Below, in pieces: positions 54,501 through 62,929 of a stretch of 64,000 nt of DNA. The number at the start of each line of letters is the position of its first letter. The stretch's first letter is position 1. The notes below the pieces were generated by a model. It was not told the origin of the DNA, searched no databases, and worked only from the letters and a program-made list of their open reading frames with translations. The DNA comes from an uncultured Verrucomicrobia subdivision 3 bacterium. Its GTDB lineage: Bacteria; Verrucomicrobiota; Verrucomicrobiia; Limisphaerales; UBA8199. The translations under genes were made by a program, and so were the position numbers. The stretch spans positions 1-64,000 of the forward strand of contig CAIWMU010000214.1 of NCBI GenBank assembly GCA_903913865.1. The letters run 5' to 3'.

Positions 54501-55190
54501 GGCGGGGACGGCTGGGCATACGACATCGGCTACGGCGGCCTCGACCACGTCCTCGCCACCGGCCACAAGGTCAACGTCCTCGTGATGGACACCGAGGTCT
54601 ATTCCAACACCGGCGGACAATGCTCCAAGGCCACCCCGCGCGGCGCTGTGGCAAAATTCGCAGCCGGCGGCAAACCCGGTGGCAAGAAGGATCTTGGCCT
54701 GATCGCCATGACCTACGGCCACATCTACGTGGCCAGCGTCGCCATGGGTTACAAGGATGAACACACCCTCAAGGCCTTCCTCGAGGCGGAATCCTACCCC
54801 GGACCCTCCCTCATCATCGCCTACAGCCATTGCATCGCCCACGGCATCAATCTTGACGCGGGTGTCGGCGCGAAGCAGCAGAAGCTCGCGGTCGAATCCG
54901 GCCAGTGGCTCCTCTACCGCTTCGACCCGCGCCGGGCGGACCGCGGTGAAAACCCGCTCCAGCTCGATTCCGCCGCACCGAAGGGCAAGGTTCAGGACTA
55001 TCTCATGTCCGAAAACCGGTTCAAGATGCTCACCAAGAGCAAGCCGGAGGACGCAAAACGCTTCTTCGCGCAGGCACAACAGGACGCGGACCGCCGCTGG
55101 CGCCATTACCAGTTCCTCGCCGGACGGGATGCCAGCGCGCCAGCCGCAACACCTGCCAAACCCGCCGCGTCGGTGGATCAACAGCCATAA
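51519..55190 (+). CDS. nifJ: Pyruvate:ferredoxin (flavodoxin) oxidoreductase
   Basis: A 1223-residue single-chain enzyme that converts pyruvate and CoA to acetyl-CoA and CO2, reducing ferredoxin or flavodoxin. It shows all domains in order: the pyruvate site region AYRLNEVMAIYPITPSSP at about 30-50; the central domain; two [4Fe-4S] motifs at about 715-800 (CIQCMKCVAICPH, CTGCTICVEVCPARN); CSGCGETPY; and the thiamine site GDGWAYDIGYGG with DTEVYSNTGGQ at about 990-1045. The 1223-residue length is standard. A clear ATG begins it, with an alternative at 51531. Together with the upstream synthetase and the hydrogenase it forms a fermentative route. Confidence 0.96.
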   Translation: MSDPMSSTTAPLAPAAQGGVKTATFKTLDGNEAAAYVAYRLNEVMAIYPITPSSPIAEWCDQWASEGKRNLWDTIPSIVEMQSEGGAVGAVHGALQTGTLSTTFTASQGLLLMIPNMFKIAGELLPTVFHVTARTVAAHALSIFGDHSDVMACRTTGWSMLAAASVQETMDMALISQAASLRSRIPFIHFFDGFRTSHEVCKIEVLSKADMAALIDDNLIAEHRSRAMTPDSPVLRGTAQNPDAFFQARETCNPFYAKCADITQQVMDEFTKQVGREYHLFDYVGAKDADNVVVLMGSGCEAAHEAVDYLVSKGSKIGILKVRLYRPFDGKRFMEALPASLKTLTVLDRTKEPGAAGEPLYQDIVTSLVEGLSLGWGSIKTMPKLLCGRYGLSSKEFTPAMVKSVFENAASTTPKNHFTVGINDDVTHTSLTWDDAFSTEPDSVIRAMFYGLGADGTVGANKNSIKIIGEETPNFAQGYFVYDSKKSGSMTVSHLRFGPQQIRSTYLITKANFVACHLPGFLDRYDMVKNLVPGGTFLLNTPSSRDEIWSRLPTPVQKAMLEKQVKFYVIDATKVARESGMGGRINTIMQVCFFALSGVLPKQEAIDAIKESIRKTYGKKGEDIVRMNLQAVDNTLAHLFEVSLTSKVNGTGDLLPAITSNAPEYVRTVLGKLAAGLGDELPVSAFSCDGTFPTATAQYEKRNLAMDIPVWDESVCIQCMKCVAICPHATIRAKVYEPKDLVGAPPTFKATDARAPEWKGMKWSLQVAAEDCTGCTICVEVCPARNKTEAKLKAINMRPQAPLRDQERANWDFFLKLPEFDRRKLKLGSLRQQQIMQPLFEFSGACSGCGETPYIKLLTQLYGDRAVIANATGCSSIYGGNLPTTPYAKNNDGRGPTWCNSLFEDNAEFGLGFRVSLDKQFEFALELVRKLGAIIGQDLADGILTANQSDEAGIYEQRERVAALKSKLVGQTTAEARLLLTLADKLVKKSVWILGGDGWAYDIGYGGLDHVLATGHKVNVLVMDTEVYSNTGGQCSKATPRGAVAKFAAGGKPGGKKDLGLIAMTYGHIYVASVAMGYKDEHTLKAFLEAESYPGPSLIIAYSHCIAHGINLDAGVGAKQQKLAVESGQWLLYRFDPRRADRGENPLQLDSAAPKGKVQDYLMSENRFKMLTKSKPEDAKRFFAQAQQDADRRWRHYQFLAGRDASAPAATPAKPAASVDQQP

Positions 55191-55211
55191 ACTGCAACAG
55201 GTTTCCAGCCC

Positions 55212-55229
55212 TCCCCGCAGCAGCGGGGA
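55212..55229 (+). repeat. Stem-loop between nifJ and the pyrD-like gene
   Basis: TCCCCGC-AGCA-GCGGGGA is a perfect seven-pair stem 21 bases after the nifJ stop. No T-run follows, so it may set relative mRNA levels in a bicistronic nifJ-pyrD-like transcript. Confidence 0.5.
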
Positions 55230-55279
55230 TGGGCCGGGAACCGGCAAACACACTTTTAACCTACCAAAATATCAGTCTT

Positions 55280-56281
55280 ATGGATCTTTCTACAACATAC
55301 CTCGGCCTGCCACTCCGAACACCGCTGCTCCCGGCTGCCTCCCCCATGTCGGAGGAAATCGACACCATCAAGGAAATGGAGGATGCCGGCGCTCCGGCAG
55401 TTGTGCTCTATTCCCTTTTCGAGGAACAGCTCCGCCAGGATAGCAAGGAACTGGACCAGAATATGGAGCAGGGCACAAACAGCTTCGCCGAGGCCCTCAG
55501 CTACTTCCCGGATGCCTCCGATTTCCGGCTCGGCCCGGAGGAATACCTCGCCCATATCGCCAAGGCCAAGGCCGCCACCAGGATCCCCATCATCGCCAGC
55601 CTCAACGGCTCCTCAGCCGGTGGGTGGACCCAATATGCGAAGGCCATCCAGCAGGCCGGAGCCGATGCCCTGGAGTTGAACATCTATTACATCCCCACCG
55701 ACATGAGCCTCACCTCGGCTCAGATCGAGCAGACCTATCTGGACATCCTGACCTCGGTGAAGTCCTCCGTCACCATTCCGGTGGCCGTCAAGTTGAGCCC
55801 GTTCTTTACGAACTTTGCCAACATGGCCAGCCGCCTGGATAAAGCCGGTGCCAACGGGCTCGTCCTGTTCAACCGCTTCTATCAGCCGGATATCGACCTC
55901 GAGAGCCTTGAGGTCAAACCCAACATCCTCCTCAGCACTCCCATGGCAATGCGCGTGCCGCTCCGCTGGATCGCCCTGCTTCATGGCAAACTGCAGGCCA
56001 GCCTCGCCGCAACAAGCGGCATCCACCGCGCCTCCGACGTCCTCAAGATGCTCATGGCCGGGGCCGATGCCACCATGCTCTGTTCCACCCTCATCCGCCA
56101 CGGCGCACGTCAGATCTCCGTGATTGAACGCGACCTGGTTGCCTGGATGGAGGAGCACGAATATTCATCCGTCTCGCAACTCAAGGGCAGCTTGAGCCAG
56201 CGCAAATGTGCCGAACCCAGCGCCTTCGAGCGTGCGCAATACATGAAGGCGATATCCCAGTTCCCGGCCGCCCAGAGCTGA
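55280..56281 (+). CDS. Dihydroorotate dehydrogenase-like protein
   Basis: A 333-residue flavin TIM-barrel protein similar to class 1 dihydroorotate dehydrogenases. The start MDLSTTYLGLPLRTPLLPAASPMS is typical, followed by IIASLNGSSAGGWTQYAKAIQQAGADALELNIYY and VAVKLSPFF, where catalytic Lys and Asn residues are retained. The Cys base region of true DHODs is not evident; the FMN phosphate loop (ATSGIHRASDVLKMLMAGAD) is present. Such genes recur next to nifJ in several bacteria, so it may have a role linked to PFOR rather than pyrimidine synthesis. ATG 55280 is chosen because the upstream frame lacks similarity. A strong terminator follows. Confidence 0.85.
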   Translation: MDLSTTYLGLPLRTPLLPAASPMSEEIDTIKEMEDAGAPAVVLYSLFEEQLRQDSKELDQNMEQGTNSFAEALSYFPDASDFRLGPEEYLAHIAKAKAATRIPIIASLNGSSAGGWTQYAKAIQQAGADALELNIYYIPTDMSLTSAQIEQTYLDILTSVKSSVTIPVAVKLSPFFTNFANMASRLDKAGANGLVLFNRFYQPDIDLESLEVKPNILLSTPMAMRVPLRWIALLHGKLQASLAATSGIHRASDVLKMLMAGADATMLCSTLIRHGARQISVIERDLVAWMEEHEYSSVSQLKGSLSQRKCAEPSAFERAQYMKAISQFPAAQS

Positions 56282-56351
56282 CCGGCCCCACTTTGCAGGG
56301 AATTCCAACCGGGCCGGGGCCCGGGGTTGTGAATCACCCGGCTAAAAGTCA

Positions 56352-56391
56352 AAGGACTGACTTCCCGCGAGGGAGCCAGTCCTTATTTTTT
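56352..56391 (+). terminator. Rho-independent terminator after the pyrD-like gene
   Basis: AAGGACTGACTTCCC and GGGAGCCAGTCCTT pair around a GCGA loop with one internal mismatch, followed by ATTTTTT. It ends the nifJ unit about 70 bases after the last stop codon. Confidence 0.93.
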
Positions 56392-56435
56392 GCGCGGAGC
56401 AATAACCACAGACTGGCGGCGATCCCCACTCCAAT

Positions 56436-56810
56436 CTACCGACTGGAAGCCTTGCTCACACTGACGAGCACCGCCCGGGATTCATGCGATACCTCGCTCG
56501 CAAACTGGGATTGACCCGGATTCCACCCCGTGATCTCGGGCCATGAACGGGAACTCACCCCTGGCACCGACTGCTTCGCCTCCGCTTTGACGGGTGCAAA
56601 GGGGTTTATCGCCTGAAACATCTTTTTGGGAACCTGTGAAAACTTCTTCGACTTCAGGGTTGGAGCCAGCGCCCCGCCCACCTGCACCCCCGGCTTCTGA
56701 GTGGCTCCCGTCGAAAGGCTGGTCGCAACGCCACCACCAGCCACCGGTGATTCTGCCAGAACAGAACACAGCGACACCACGCTGAAGACAAGTCGAACAA
56801 GAAGTTTCAC
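56436..56810 (-). CDS. Small exported protein, unknown
   Basis: About 124 residues with a hydrophobic N-terminus (KLLVRLVFSVVSLCSVLA) that looks like a signal peptide cut before ESPVAGGG. The rest is Ser/Ala/Pro-rich with FSQVPKKMFQAINPFAPVKAE. No family is recognised. The start is uncertain: GTG at 56810 or TTG at 56840, neither with a good ribosome site. It is divergent from the Tat-exported protein gene. Supported only by its signal-like start and open frame, so possibly not a gene. Confidence 0.42.
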   Translation of the reverse strand: MKLLVRLVFSVVSLCSVLAESPVAGGGVATSLSTGATQKPGVQVGGALAPTLKSKKFSQVPKKMFQAINPFAPVKAEAKQSVPGVSSRSWPEITGWNPGQSQFASEVSHESRAVLVSVSKASSR

Positions 56811-56958
56811 ACACAAAATAGAATCCAACCAACCAGCCAAGTCAAGGTCCGGCCTCCCTCATGCAGAACGCACCGCACACCGCACCCGGAATCGGCCGAT
56901 TGCATGCAGCTCCATCTTCCCTTTTGACAGCTGCGCCCTCCTCGTTCAACCTCCCCGG

Positions 56959-57924
56959 ATGATGAATCGACGCTCTTTCCTTGCCGGGGCCGCCGCCTCC
57001 GGTGCTCTGGCTATGGCATCCCAACTGCCGGCGGCCGACGCGAAATCCAAACCCGCCCCGCACAAGCGGATCAAACTCGGAATCGCCTCCTACTCCTACT
57101 GGCACTTCAAGACCGAAAAAGTCTCGATCGAGACGGTCATCGACAAGGCTGCAACCATCGGTGTTGAGGGTGTGGACGTCCTGCACCGCCAGATGGATGT
57201 GCCCGAAAAGGAACCACTGACTCCGGAGCACCGCTCCTACTTTCAAAAACTGAAGCGCCATGCCTTCAGGGCCGGGATTGATCTCGTCTGCCTCTCGACC
57301 CACCAGAACTTTGTCCAGGCGGATCCCGCTGAACGGCAAAAACAGATCGACCACACCATCAAGTGCATCGAAATCGCCTACGAGCTGGGCATTCCCTCCA
57401 TCCGCCTCAACTCCGGCCGCTGGAATACGATCAAGGATTTTGACGATCTGATGAAGGCCCGCGGAATTGAACCGGTCCTCCCCGGCCATCAGGAGGATGA
57501 AGGATTTGCCTGGTGCATCGAATCGATCGAAAAATGCCTGCCAAAGGCCGAGCAGTGTGGCGTGATACTCGCCTTGGAGAATCATTGGGGGCTAAGCCGC
57601 ACTCCGGAGGGCCACCTCCGCCTGCTTAATGCCATTCAATCCCCGTGGCTGGGTGCCCTGGTGGATACCGGCAACTACATGGAAAACCCCTACGACAAGC
57701 TCGAAAAGGTTGCCCCCAGGGCGGTTTACGTCCAGGCCAAAACCTATTACGGCGGCGGTGAGTGGTATACGCTCGATCTGGATTACCCGAGGATCGCCAA
57801 AATCTTCGAGAAGGCCGGCTACTCGGGGTATGTCTCCCTGGAGTTTGAGGGTAAGGAAAACCCGGATGTGGCAGTGCCGAAGAGCATTGAAGTCCTTCGC
57901 AAGGCCTTCAAGACTCACGCCTGA
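56959..57924 (+). CDS. Tat-exported sugar phosphate isomerase/epimerase-like protein
   Basis: A 321-residue protein. The N-terminus MMNRRSFLAGAAASGALAMASQLPAA is a twin-arginine signal. The mature part is a TIM barrel of the xylose isomerase-like family: LGIASYSYWHF, GVEGVDVLHRQM, LVCLSTHQNF, IRLNSGRWN, ILALENHWGLSRTPEGHLRLL, LGALVDTGNY, YVQAKTYYGGG and VSLEFEGKENP. The Glu, Asp and His metal ligands are plausible in these strands. Periplasmic action on a sugar is likely, a theme common in Verrucomicrobia and Planctomycetes. The substrate is unknown. Confidence 0.85.
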   Translation: MMNRRSFLAGAAASGALAMASQLPAADAKSKPAPHKRIKLGIASYSYWHFKTEKVSIETVIDKAATIGVEGVDVLHRQMDVPEKEPLTPEHRSYFQKLKRHAFRAGIDLVCLSTHQNFVQADPAERQKQIDHTIKCIEIAYELGIPSIRLNSGRWNTIKDFDDLMKARGIEPVLPGHQEDEGFAWCIESIEKCLPKAEQCGVILALENHWGLSRTPEGHLRLLNAIQSPWLGALVDTGNYMENPYDKLEKVAPRAVYVQAKTYYGGGEWYTLDLDYPRIAKIFEKAGYSGYVSLEFEGKENPDVAVPKSIEVLRKAFKTHA

Positions 57925-57966
57925 TCCCGGGACGTCAGGCTTTCCCAACCGATTGCGGGGAGTGTC

Positions 57967-59454
57967 CTACTCCCCCTCGGCAACATCCTCGAGTCCCTCG
58001 ACAGGGGCTCCGTTTGCCTTGTATTCCTGAAGCTTGTTGCGCAGCGTCCGAATGCTGATCCCCAGCAACCGGGCCGCCTGGGTGCGGTTGTTTCCCGTCT
58101 TTTCCAACGACGCAAGGATATGCCGCTGCTCCAGTTCCGAAAGACTTGGAAACGGTTGGGTGGATGGCGCGGCTGCCACGGCAGGCGGGGCCACCGGCAC
58201 AGTGACTGATGCCGGCGGACTGGCCGATTCGATCACCACCCCCACAGGAACAGCCACAATCGGAGCCGCATGGGGATGTGGAGCGGGGGGCAGGGCAAGG
58301 CCGAAATGTTCCGGATCCAAAACGGGCGAATCCGTTGAGAGGATCACGGCCCGCTCAATCACATTCTGAAGTTCCCGCACATTCCCGGGCCAGGGGTGCC
58401 GCTGCAGAAGATCAAGGCTCTCAGCAGAAATACTTCGGGGTCCAACACCATGCTTCCGGGCAAACCGGCCCACAAAACTCTCGGCCAGACAGGGGATGTC
58501 CTCACGCCGGTCTCGCAGGGGCGGAACAGATATGGGAACCACGTTGAGCCGGAAAAACAGGTCCTGCCGGAATTCCTTCTTCTCCACACTTTGCTCCAAC
58601 TGGCGGTTTGTGGTCGCGATGACCCGCACATCCACCTTGAGCGTGCGGCTCCCTCCCACCCGCTCAAACTCCCGCTCCTGCAAAACCCGTAGCAACTTGG
58701 CCTGAACACTGGGGGAAATCTCACTGATTTCATCCAGCAGAATCGTCCCTCCGTGGGCCAGCTCGAACCTGCCCTCCCGCTTGTTCATCGCCCCGGTAAA
58801 GGCCCCTTTTTCATGTCCAAAAAATTCACTCTCAATCAGGTTCTCCGGGACGGCGGCACAGTTGATCTTGATGAACGGCGCATCCGCACGGGGACTTTCC
58901 AGATAGAGAGACCGGGCCACCACTTCCTTGCCGGTGCCACTTTCCCCCTGAATCAGAACAGTCGCCTGGGTCCGGCCCACCTTGCGGATGAGCTGGCGAA
59001 GGTTCTCCATCGCGGGGCTGCGCCCGAGCAACTCCCCGCCAGCGCTGGCCTCCTCCTGGCTAAGGAACTGGTTGACCTTCAAAATCCGGGTGAAGGACTC
59101 AGCCTTTTTCAGAACGATGTCGATCTGCTCGGTCGAAAAGGGCTTGATCAGGTAGTCAAAAGCCCCGTTGCGCATACATTCCACGGCAGATTCAACAGAA
59201 CCGAAACCGGTGATCATCACTGCCAGCGGTTTCTGCGGACGGGCTTGAAGCAACTTCAGAAGATCGGTCCCCTCCCCATCGGGCAGGCGGACATCGAGGA
59301 AAATCAGGTCGAAATTGTCTTTGGCCAGGTATTCCTGGGCGGCGGCAATGGTGGAGGCGGAGGCAACGTCATACCGCCGCTGCCGAAGCTGCTGCTCCAG
59401 ATTTTTTCGGACGATCAGGTCATCTTCCAGAACGATGATTTTCTCTATGGGCAT
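57967..59454 (-). CDS. NtrC-family sigma-54 response regulator
   Basis: A 495-residue activator. The receiver domain (1-120) has acidic residues ED/D at 10-12, phosphoacceptor Asp54 (FLDVRLPDG) and Lys104. The AAA+ domain (140-375) has Walker A GESGTGKE near 170, the sigma-54 contact loop GAFTGA at 217-222, and GGTILLDEIS. A Pro/Val/Ala-rich linker leads to a Fis-type DNA-binding helix (NNRTQAARLLGISIRTLRNKLQEY). It lies last in the flagellar/chemotaxis-type operon and is a good candidate for the activator of the sigma-54 promoter before fliW. No partner histidine kinase is in the window. Confidence 0.93.
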   Translation of the reverse strand: MPIEKIIVLEDDLIVRKNLEQQLRQRRYDVASASTIAAAQEYLAKDNFDLIFLDVRLPDGEGTDLLKLLQARPQKPLAVMITGFGSVESAVECMRNGAFDYLIKPFSTEQIDIVLKKAESFTRILKVNQFLSQEEASAGGELLGRSPAMENLRQLIRKVGRTQATVLIQGESGTGKEVVARSLYLESPRADAPFIKINCAAVPENLIESEFFGHEKGAFTGAMNKREGRFELAHGGTILLDEISEISPSVQAKLLRVLQEREFERVGGSRTLKVDVRVIATTNRQLEQSVEKKEFRQDLFFRLNVVPISVPPLRDRREDIPCLAESFVGRFARKHGVGPRSISAESLDLLQRHPWPGNVRELQNVIERAVILSTDSPVLDPEHFGLALPPAPHPHAAPIVAVPVGVVIESASPPASVTVPVAPPAVAAAPSTQPFPSLSELEQRHILASLEKTGNNRTQAARLLGISIRTLRNKLQEYKANGAPVEGLEDVAEGE

Positions 59455-59462
59455 GGTTGGGA

Positions 59463-59900
59463 TTAACCGGTCTGGGTCCGCCGGTAGAGTTCCGTCACGA
59501 AATGGGGCCGCTGCCGGTTGGCTGGCGGCAGATGGACTGGCGGCAGGAGGCCGCGACGCAGCAATAGTTGTTCATTTTCACGATCCAGCAAAACAATCCT
59601 CATGATCAGGTCCGTGTTCGAGCGCAGCAAGGCAGGCACCTGAATATCTCGGGCCCGCTCTTCAGGGGTCAACCGACCCCATGCCAGACGGTGTGTTCGA
59701 AGGCACTTTACCAGAGTATCAAGCTCCGTCAGCAAGTCTTTTCTTTTCTCGCGAAAGGATTCCCAGGCTGGCTCGCAGCCGGTCGCAAGCTCCGCATTCT
59801 CCCGGGTGACCATTTCCAGAGCACGGTAGCACCACTGCAAATGCGCCGTAAGGCTTGCGGCCAGTGTCCGTGCGGGATCTGATTCAATGGGATTTGTCAT
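59463..59900 (-). CDS. FlgN-like helical protein
   Basis: A 145-residue, mostly helical, charged protein. It has the layout of the flagellar export chaperone FlgN: a first helix pair (LTAHLQWCYRALEMVTRENAELATG), a central KRKDLLTELDTLVKCLRTHR, and a last helix (LLRSNTDLIMRIVLLDRENEQLLLRRGL) in the position that binds hook-associated proteins. Similarity is structural and weak in sequence. It starts at ATG 59900 (MTNPIESD), 22 bases after the TPR gene and eight before the regulator. Context supports a flagellar role. Confidence 0.5.
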   Translation of the reverse strand: MTNPIESDPARTLAASLTAHLQWCYRALEMVTRENAELATGCEPAWESFREKRKDLLTELDTLVKCLRTHRLAWGRLTPEERARDIQVPALLRSNTDLIMRIVLLDRENEQLLLRRGLLPPVHLPPANRQRPHFVTELYRRTQTG

Positions 59901-59922
59901 ATTGTTACTGCAAAAATCAGGA

Positions 59923-61302
59923 TTAAGGCTTGGGGGTTGTGGTGGCAAACTTGGGATCCTCAGCTGAATCGCTCAGGCTCTGCCGGGCCTCTTCAGCCTT
60001 CACCTGCCAACCCAAAAACCGGGCGCGCCACCGCGCCATGTCCAGCACGGTCTTCAGACTGGCCTTCGCCCCACTGCCAATTTCCTTTTCACGATCCAAA
60101 ATCTTTTGATAGGTTTCCACCGCTTTCGCCGGCTGCTCCAGCCGCTCATAAATCAGACCCACCTGATAAAACACGGGGCATTGCCATTCCGGTGTCGATC
60201 CCAACGCACTCAGAGCGAGGTATATGTCCAGAGCTTGGAGATAATCGCCCTCTTTGTAAAGTTGGTTGGCAATGTCGTTACCGGCTTTGTGCTTCCAATA
60301 AGCAGCTGTTGCCGGGTTTCCACCCTGCTGCTCCAGCAGAAGTTGTACCTGACGGATGGAATCCTCCTTTCTGCCCAGATCCTTCATCGCCGCACCCACA
60401 AGGAAACGAATCTCCAGGCTCTCATCCGCCTCTGGAAAATGCTTCAGATAATCCAACCCCTGCACCACCAACTCTTCCAAAAGCTTCAACTCCCCAAGGC
60501 ATCGCACCAGCTTGATCTGCACCTGGGAGCGGTTCAGCATGGGCGCATTCTGTTTCAATAACCGTGCCAACGACTCCCGCGCCGGGGCAAACTTGCCGGC
60601 CAGATATTGGGTTTCCGCAATCTCCACCTGCGCCTGCAGAACCAACCGTTGGTAATGCTCCAGACGATCCCCCTGAACCACAAGTGCGCTCGTCATGACT
60701 GCATAAAACTTGGACACTGCTGCCTGGGTGAGTCCCATCTCGCGGAAGATCAACCCCTGACGAAGGAGCAACTCCGGCACATTCGGATCCTGCGGCCAGC
60801 GGGACACATATTGTGCATACACCTGTTGAGCCTTGCCCAAATCCCCCTCGTCCTGTGCCAGCAGGGCCAATTCAATCAGTGCCGATTTCCATATCTCCTG
60901 TGGCGCATCCTCCTCCATGACCCCGGCCAGATTTAAACGCGCCTCATTGTAGAGCTTGTTCTCCCTCTGCTTTCGCCCCATCTCAAGGCGCTCCCTCAAC
61001 ATCTGTCGCGCCTTCGCCTGGATGTCCCCCCCGGCAGCAGCCATCAGGTTTGTTGTTCCAAACCGTCCCTGTGAATGGGCAAGAACCCCGGCCACAAGAC
61101 TGTTTGTGGTATCAACCTCCGCATTCGCCTTCACCGGAGCCGCCCCATCCGCCATCGCCACAACTGGGATCAACAGGCAGAACACCAGAATTGACCCCCA
61201 GTAACTCCTCCCCACACCCCTCCGGGTCGGGTTGGCAGATGCCCCTTCGCCGCTGCGAACAGCCGGCTGACCTGCTGAATCTTGCTGGATGGCTGCCTTC
61301 AT
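59923..61302 (-). CDS. Exported TPR-repeat protein
   Basis: A 459-residue protein. After a basic, polar first 33 residues a hydrophobic segment (GSILVFCLLIPVVAMA) ends at a probable signal cleavage site before DGAAPV. The mature part is a series of tetratricopeptide-like helix pairs (LIELALLAQDEGDLGKAQQVYAQYVSRWP, IAETQYLAGKFAPARESLARLL, YQVGLIYERLEQPAKAVETYQKIL). Probably periplasmic or membrane-anchored, a protein-protein scaffold. It overlaps the lipoprotein gene upstream (ATGA) and may act with it. Its place in a flagellar/chemotaxis operon suggests a role in motor or envelope assembly, but no specific function is evident. Confidence 0.75.
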   Translation of the reverse strand: MKAAIQQDSAGQPAVRSGEGASANPTRRGVGRSYWGSILVFCLLIPVVAMADGAAPVKANAEVDTTNSLVAGVLAHSQGRFGTTNLMAAAGGDIQAKARQMLRERLEMGRKQRENKLYNEARLNLAGVMEEDAPQEIWKSALIELALLAQDEGDLGKAQQVYAQYVSRWPQDPNVPELLLRQGLIFREMGLTQAAVSKFYAVMTSALVVQGDRLEHYQRLVLQAQVEIAETQYLAGKFAPARESLARLLKQNAPMLNRSQVQIKLVRCLGELKLLEELVVQGLDYLKHFPEADESLEIRFLVGAAMKDLGRKEDSIRQVQLLLEQQGGNPATAAYWKHKAGNDIANQLYKEGDYLQALDIYLALSALGSTPEWQCPVFYQVGLIYERLEQPAKAVETYQKILDREKEIGSGAKASLKTVLDMARWRARFLGWQVKAEEARQSLSDSAEDPKFATTTPKP

Positions 61303-61799
61303 CGTGGAACGGGTGCCGAACGGTAGCTCGAACTGCTTGAGGGCGCCCGGGTCTGGGCTGGTGGAATAAACGCCGGAAGCACCACTGTGCTGGAACCTGC
61401 GTTGGTGCCGGAGGCACGAAGAAGCATCAGAACATTGTCGGGCGTCAGCAGATTTCTCGCCGGACGCGCACCACCCACTTCCTGACCGGGCACAACTCCC
61501 TCCTGTTGGGTTGGAAGGGACAGAAAATCAGGCATTGAGAAGCCCTCCCCGGGTCCTGGCGTATCTACCGAAAGGGGTAGGATGGGTTGCTCCCGGCCGC
61601 TCTTGGGAATGACCGGATTGGTCATCTGAAGCGGGGGAAGCAGCGGGGTGGTGGAGGGGACAACCGGTCTGGCAAAGCGGAGCGCCGGTGGGCCAAGCCA
61701 TGGAAGGTAGCCGTTCCCCACAGCAGCAGCGGTGGCCCCGGCGCAGCCGGCCAGAACCACCGCCACAAGAAAGTCAGACAAGCGTGGGAGTCTTTGCAT
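61299..61799 (-). CDS. Predicted lipoprotein, unknown
   Basis: A 166-residue protein. From ATG 61799 it starts MQRLPRLSDFLVAVVLAGCAGATAA, in which LAGC is a lipobox with the modified Cys at about position 20. The rest is low-complexity and Pro/Ser-rich (VPSTTPLLPPLQMTNPVIP, PAQTRAPSSSSSYRSAPVP), suggesting an extended envelope tether. It begins inside the last codons of the receiver/STAS gene (26-base overlap) and overlaps the TPR gene by four bases, so it is certainly in the operon. No family is recognised. Confidence 0.62.
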   Translation of the reverse strand: MQRLPRLSDFLVAVVLAGCAGATAAAVGNGYLPWLGPPALRFARPVVPSTTPLLPPLQMTNPVIPKSGREQPILPLSVDTPGPGEGFSMPDFLSLPTQQEGVVPGQEVGGARPARNLLTPDNVLMLLRASGTNAGSSTVVLPAFIPPAQTRAPSSSSSYRSAPVPR

Positions 61800-62919
61800 T
61801 GAGCACTCCGATCGCCTCCTCGAAGGTTGCCACAAACTGCCAGTCTTTCGTTTCCTCGTAGTTCTTGCACTCACTGCACACCACATCAGACCCGATCAGG
61901 ATGAACTTCATGTCCAACTCCTGACACAACTGGATTGCACCCAACCCGAGCTTGATAAGATTCACATCCGCCGACCGCAACTGACCCATGTTGATGACAA
62001 GGCGGTTGATACCCGAATCCACAGCTTCGCAAACCTTGGCGCGAAGGTGCGTCGAAACATCATTTGCGACAGCCGGACTGAAGTTTGCCGGCAGGCTCAT
62101 GACCAGAAGGCCGTCCCGGCGCTCAAAATATCTGTAGGAGGTGTCCAGATTCAGCGCCCGGGTGATCTTGTGCTTCAAATCCTCAACATCGATCGGCTTG
62201 GTGATGATCCCGGTGAACCCGAACTGCTGCGCCCGGGCATGCTCCTCAGTTGCCGTCTTTACTGCCATCGCCAGAATCGGGAGACCTTTCGTTTTTACAC
62301 TGGCCCGGAACATCTGGAACAGCATGTAACCGGAGTTTTCAGGCAAAGAAAGGCTGACGAGGATGACATCCGGTAAACGCTGACTGCAATAATCAACCGC
62401 CTGCCCCGCCTGGGCCAGGCCATGAACCGTCCACTTCGTATCGGTGAATCCAGAGGTGATCTGGTCCAGAATGGCGGGTTTATCATCCACCACGAGCACA
62501 TGCAGGGGATCGTCATACCGCTTGGCCTTGGCCTGCACTTCCGTGCGGGCCTTCAGATCGATGATGCGCCCGACGCGCTCCACAATCAGATCCTCCTTGA
62601 ACGGCTTGATCAGGTAGTCACGCACCCCCAGCTTGGCGATCCGCAGCACATTTTCCCGGCCAGACTCGGCGGTCAGCATCACAACAGGTATGGTGCGGGC
62701 CTCCGCATCAGACTTGAGCTTGGTGAGCATCTCCACCCCGTCCATGATCGGCATTGTGAAATCCAGAATGATGATGTCCGGCTTTTCACGTTTTACAACA
62801 GCCAACCCCTCAACCCCATCCGCTGCTTCCAGAATCTCGCAGGCAAAGGGGCGGAACGCCCGGGCAACGATCATCCGGATGGTCTTGCTATCGTCAACAG
62901 TTAGAATCTTTGGTCCCAT
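61774..62919 (-). CDS. Double-receiver protein with C-terminal STAS-like domain
   Basis: A 381-residue signalling protein. Receiver 1 (1-122) is complete: Asp9/Asp10, phosphoacceptor Asp53 in IIILDFTMP, Thr83 and Lys105. Receiver 2 (139-258) has VLVVDDKP and Lys241, but the phosphoacceptor position reads Ser (Ser189 in VILVSLSLP), so it is probably a pseudo-receiver. Residues 265-378 resemble a STAS or anti-sigma-antagonist fold (GLLVMSLPANFSP, INRLVINMGQLRSADVNLIKLG). It probably relays a chemotaxis-like phosphate signal by protein contacts. It lies ten bases after cheX, which encodes a likely phosphatase for receiver 1. Confidence 0.85.
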   Translation of the reverse strand: MGPKILTVDDSKTIRMIVARAFRPFACEILEAADGVEGLAVVKREKPDIIILDFTMPIMDGVEMLTKLKSDAEARTIPVVMLTAESGRENVLRIAKLGVRDYLIKPFKEDLIVERVGRIIDLKARTEVQAKAKRYDDPLHVLVVDDKPAILDQITSGFTDTKWTVHGLAQAGQAVDYCSQRLPDVILVSLSLPENSGYMLFQMFRASVKTKGLPILAMAVKTATEEHARAQQFGFTGIITKPIDVEDLKHKITRALNLDTSYRYFERRDGLLVMSLPANFSPAVANDVSTHLRAKVCEAVDSGINRLVINMGQLRSADVNLIKLGLGAIQLCQELDMKFILIGSDVVCSECKNYEETKDWQFVATFEEAIGVLNAKTPTLV

Positions 62920-62929
62920 ACGCTATTTG

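Noticed and set aside
54057-55253. 398-residue open frame on the minus strand
   Set aside because: Opposite the thiamine-binding part of nifJ; no recognisable motifs.
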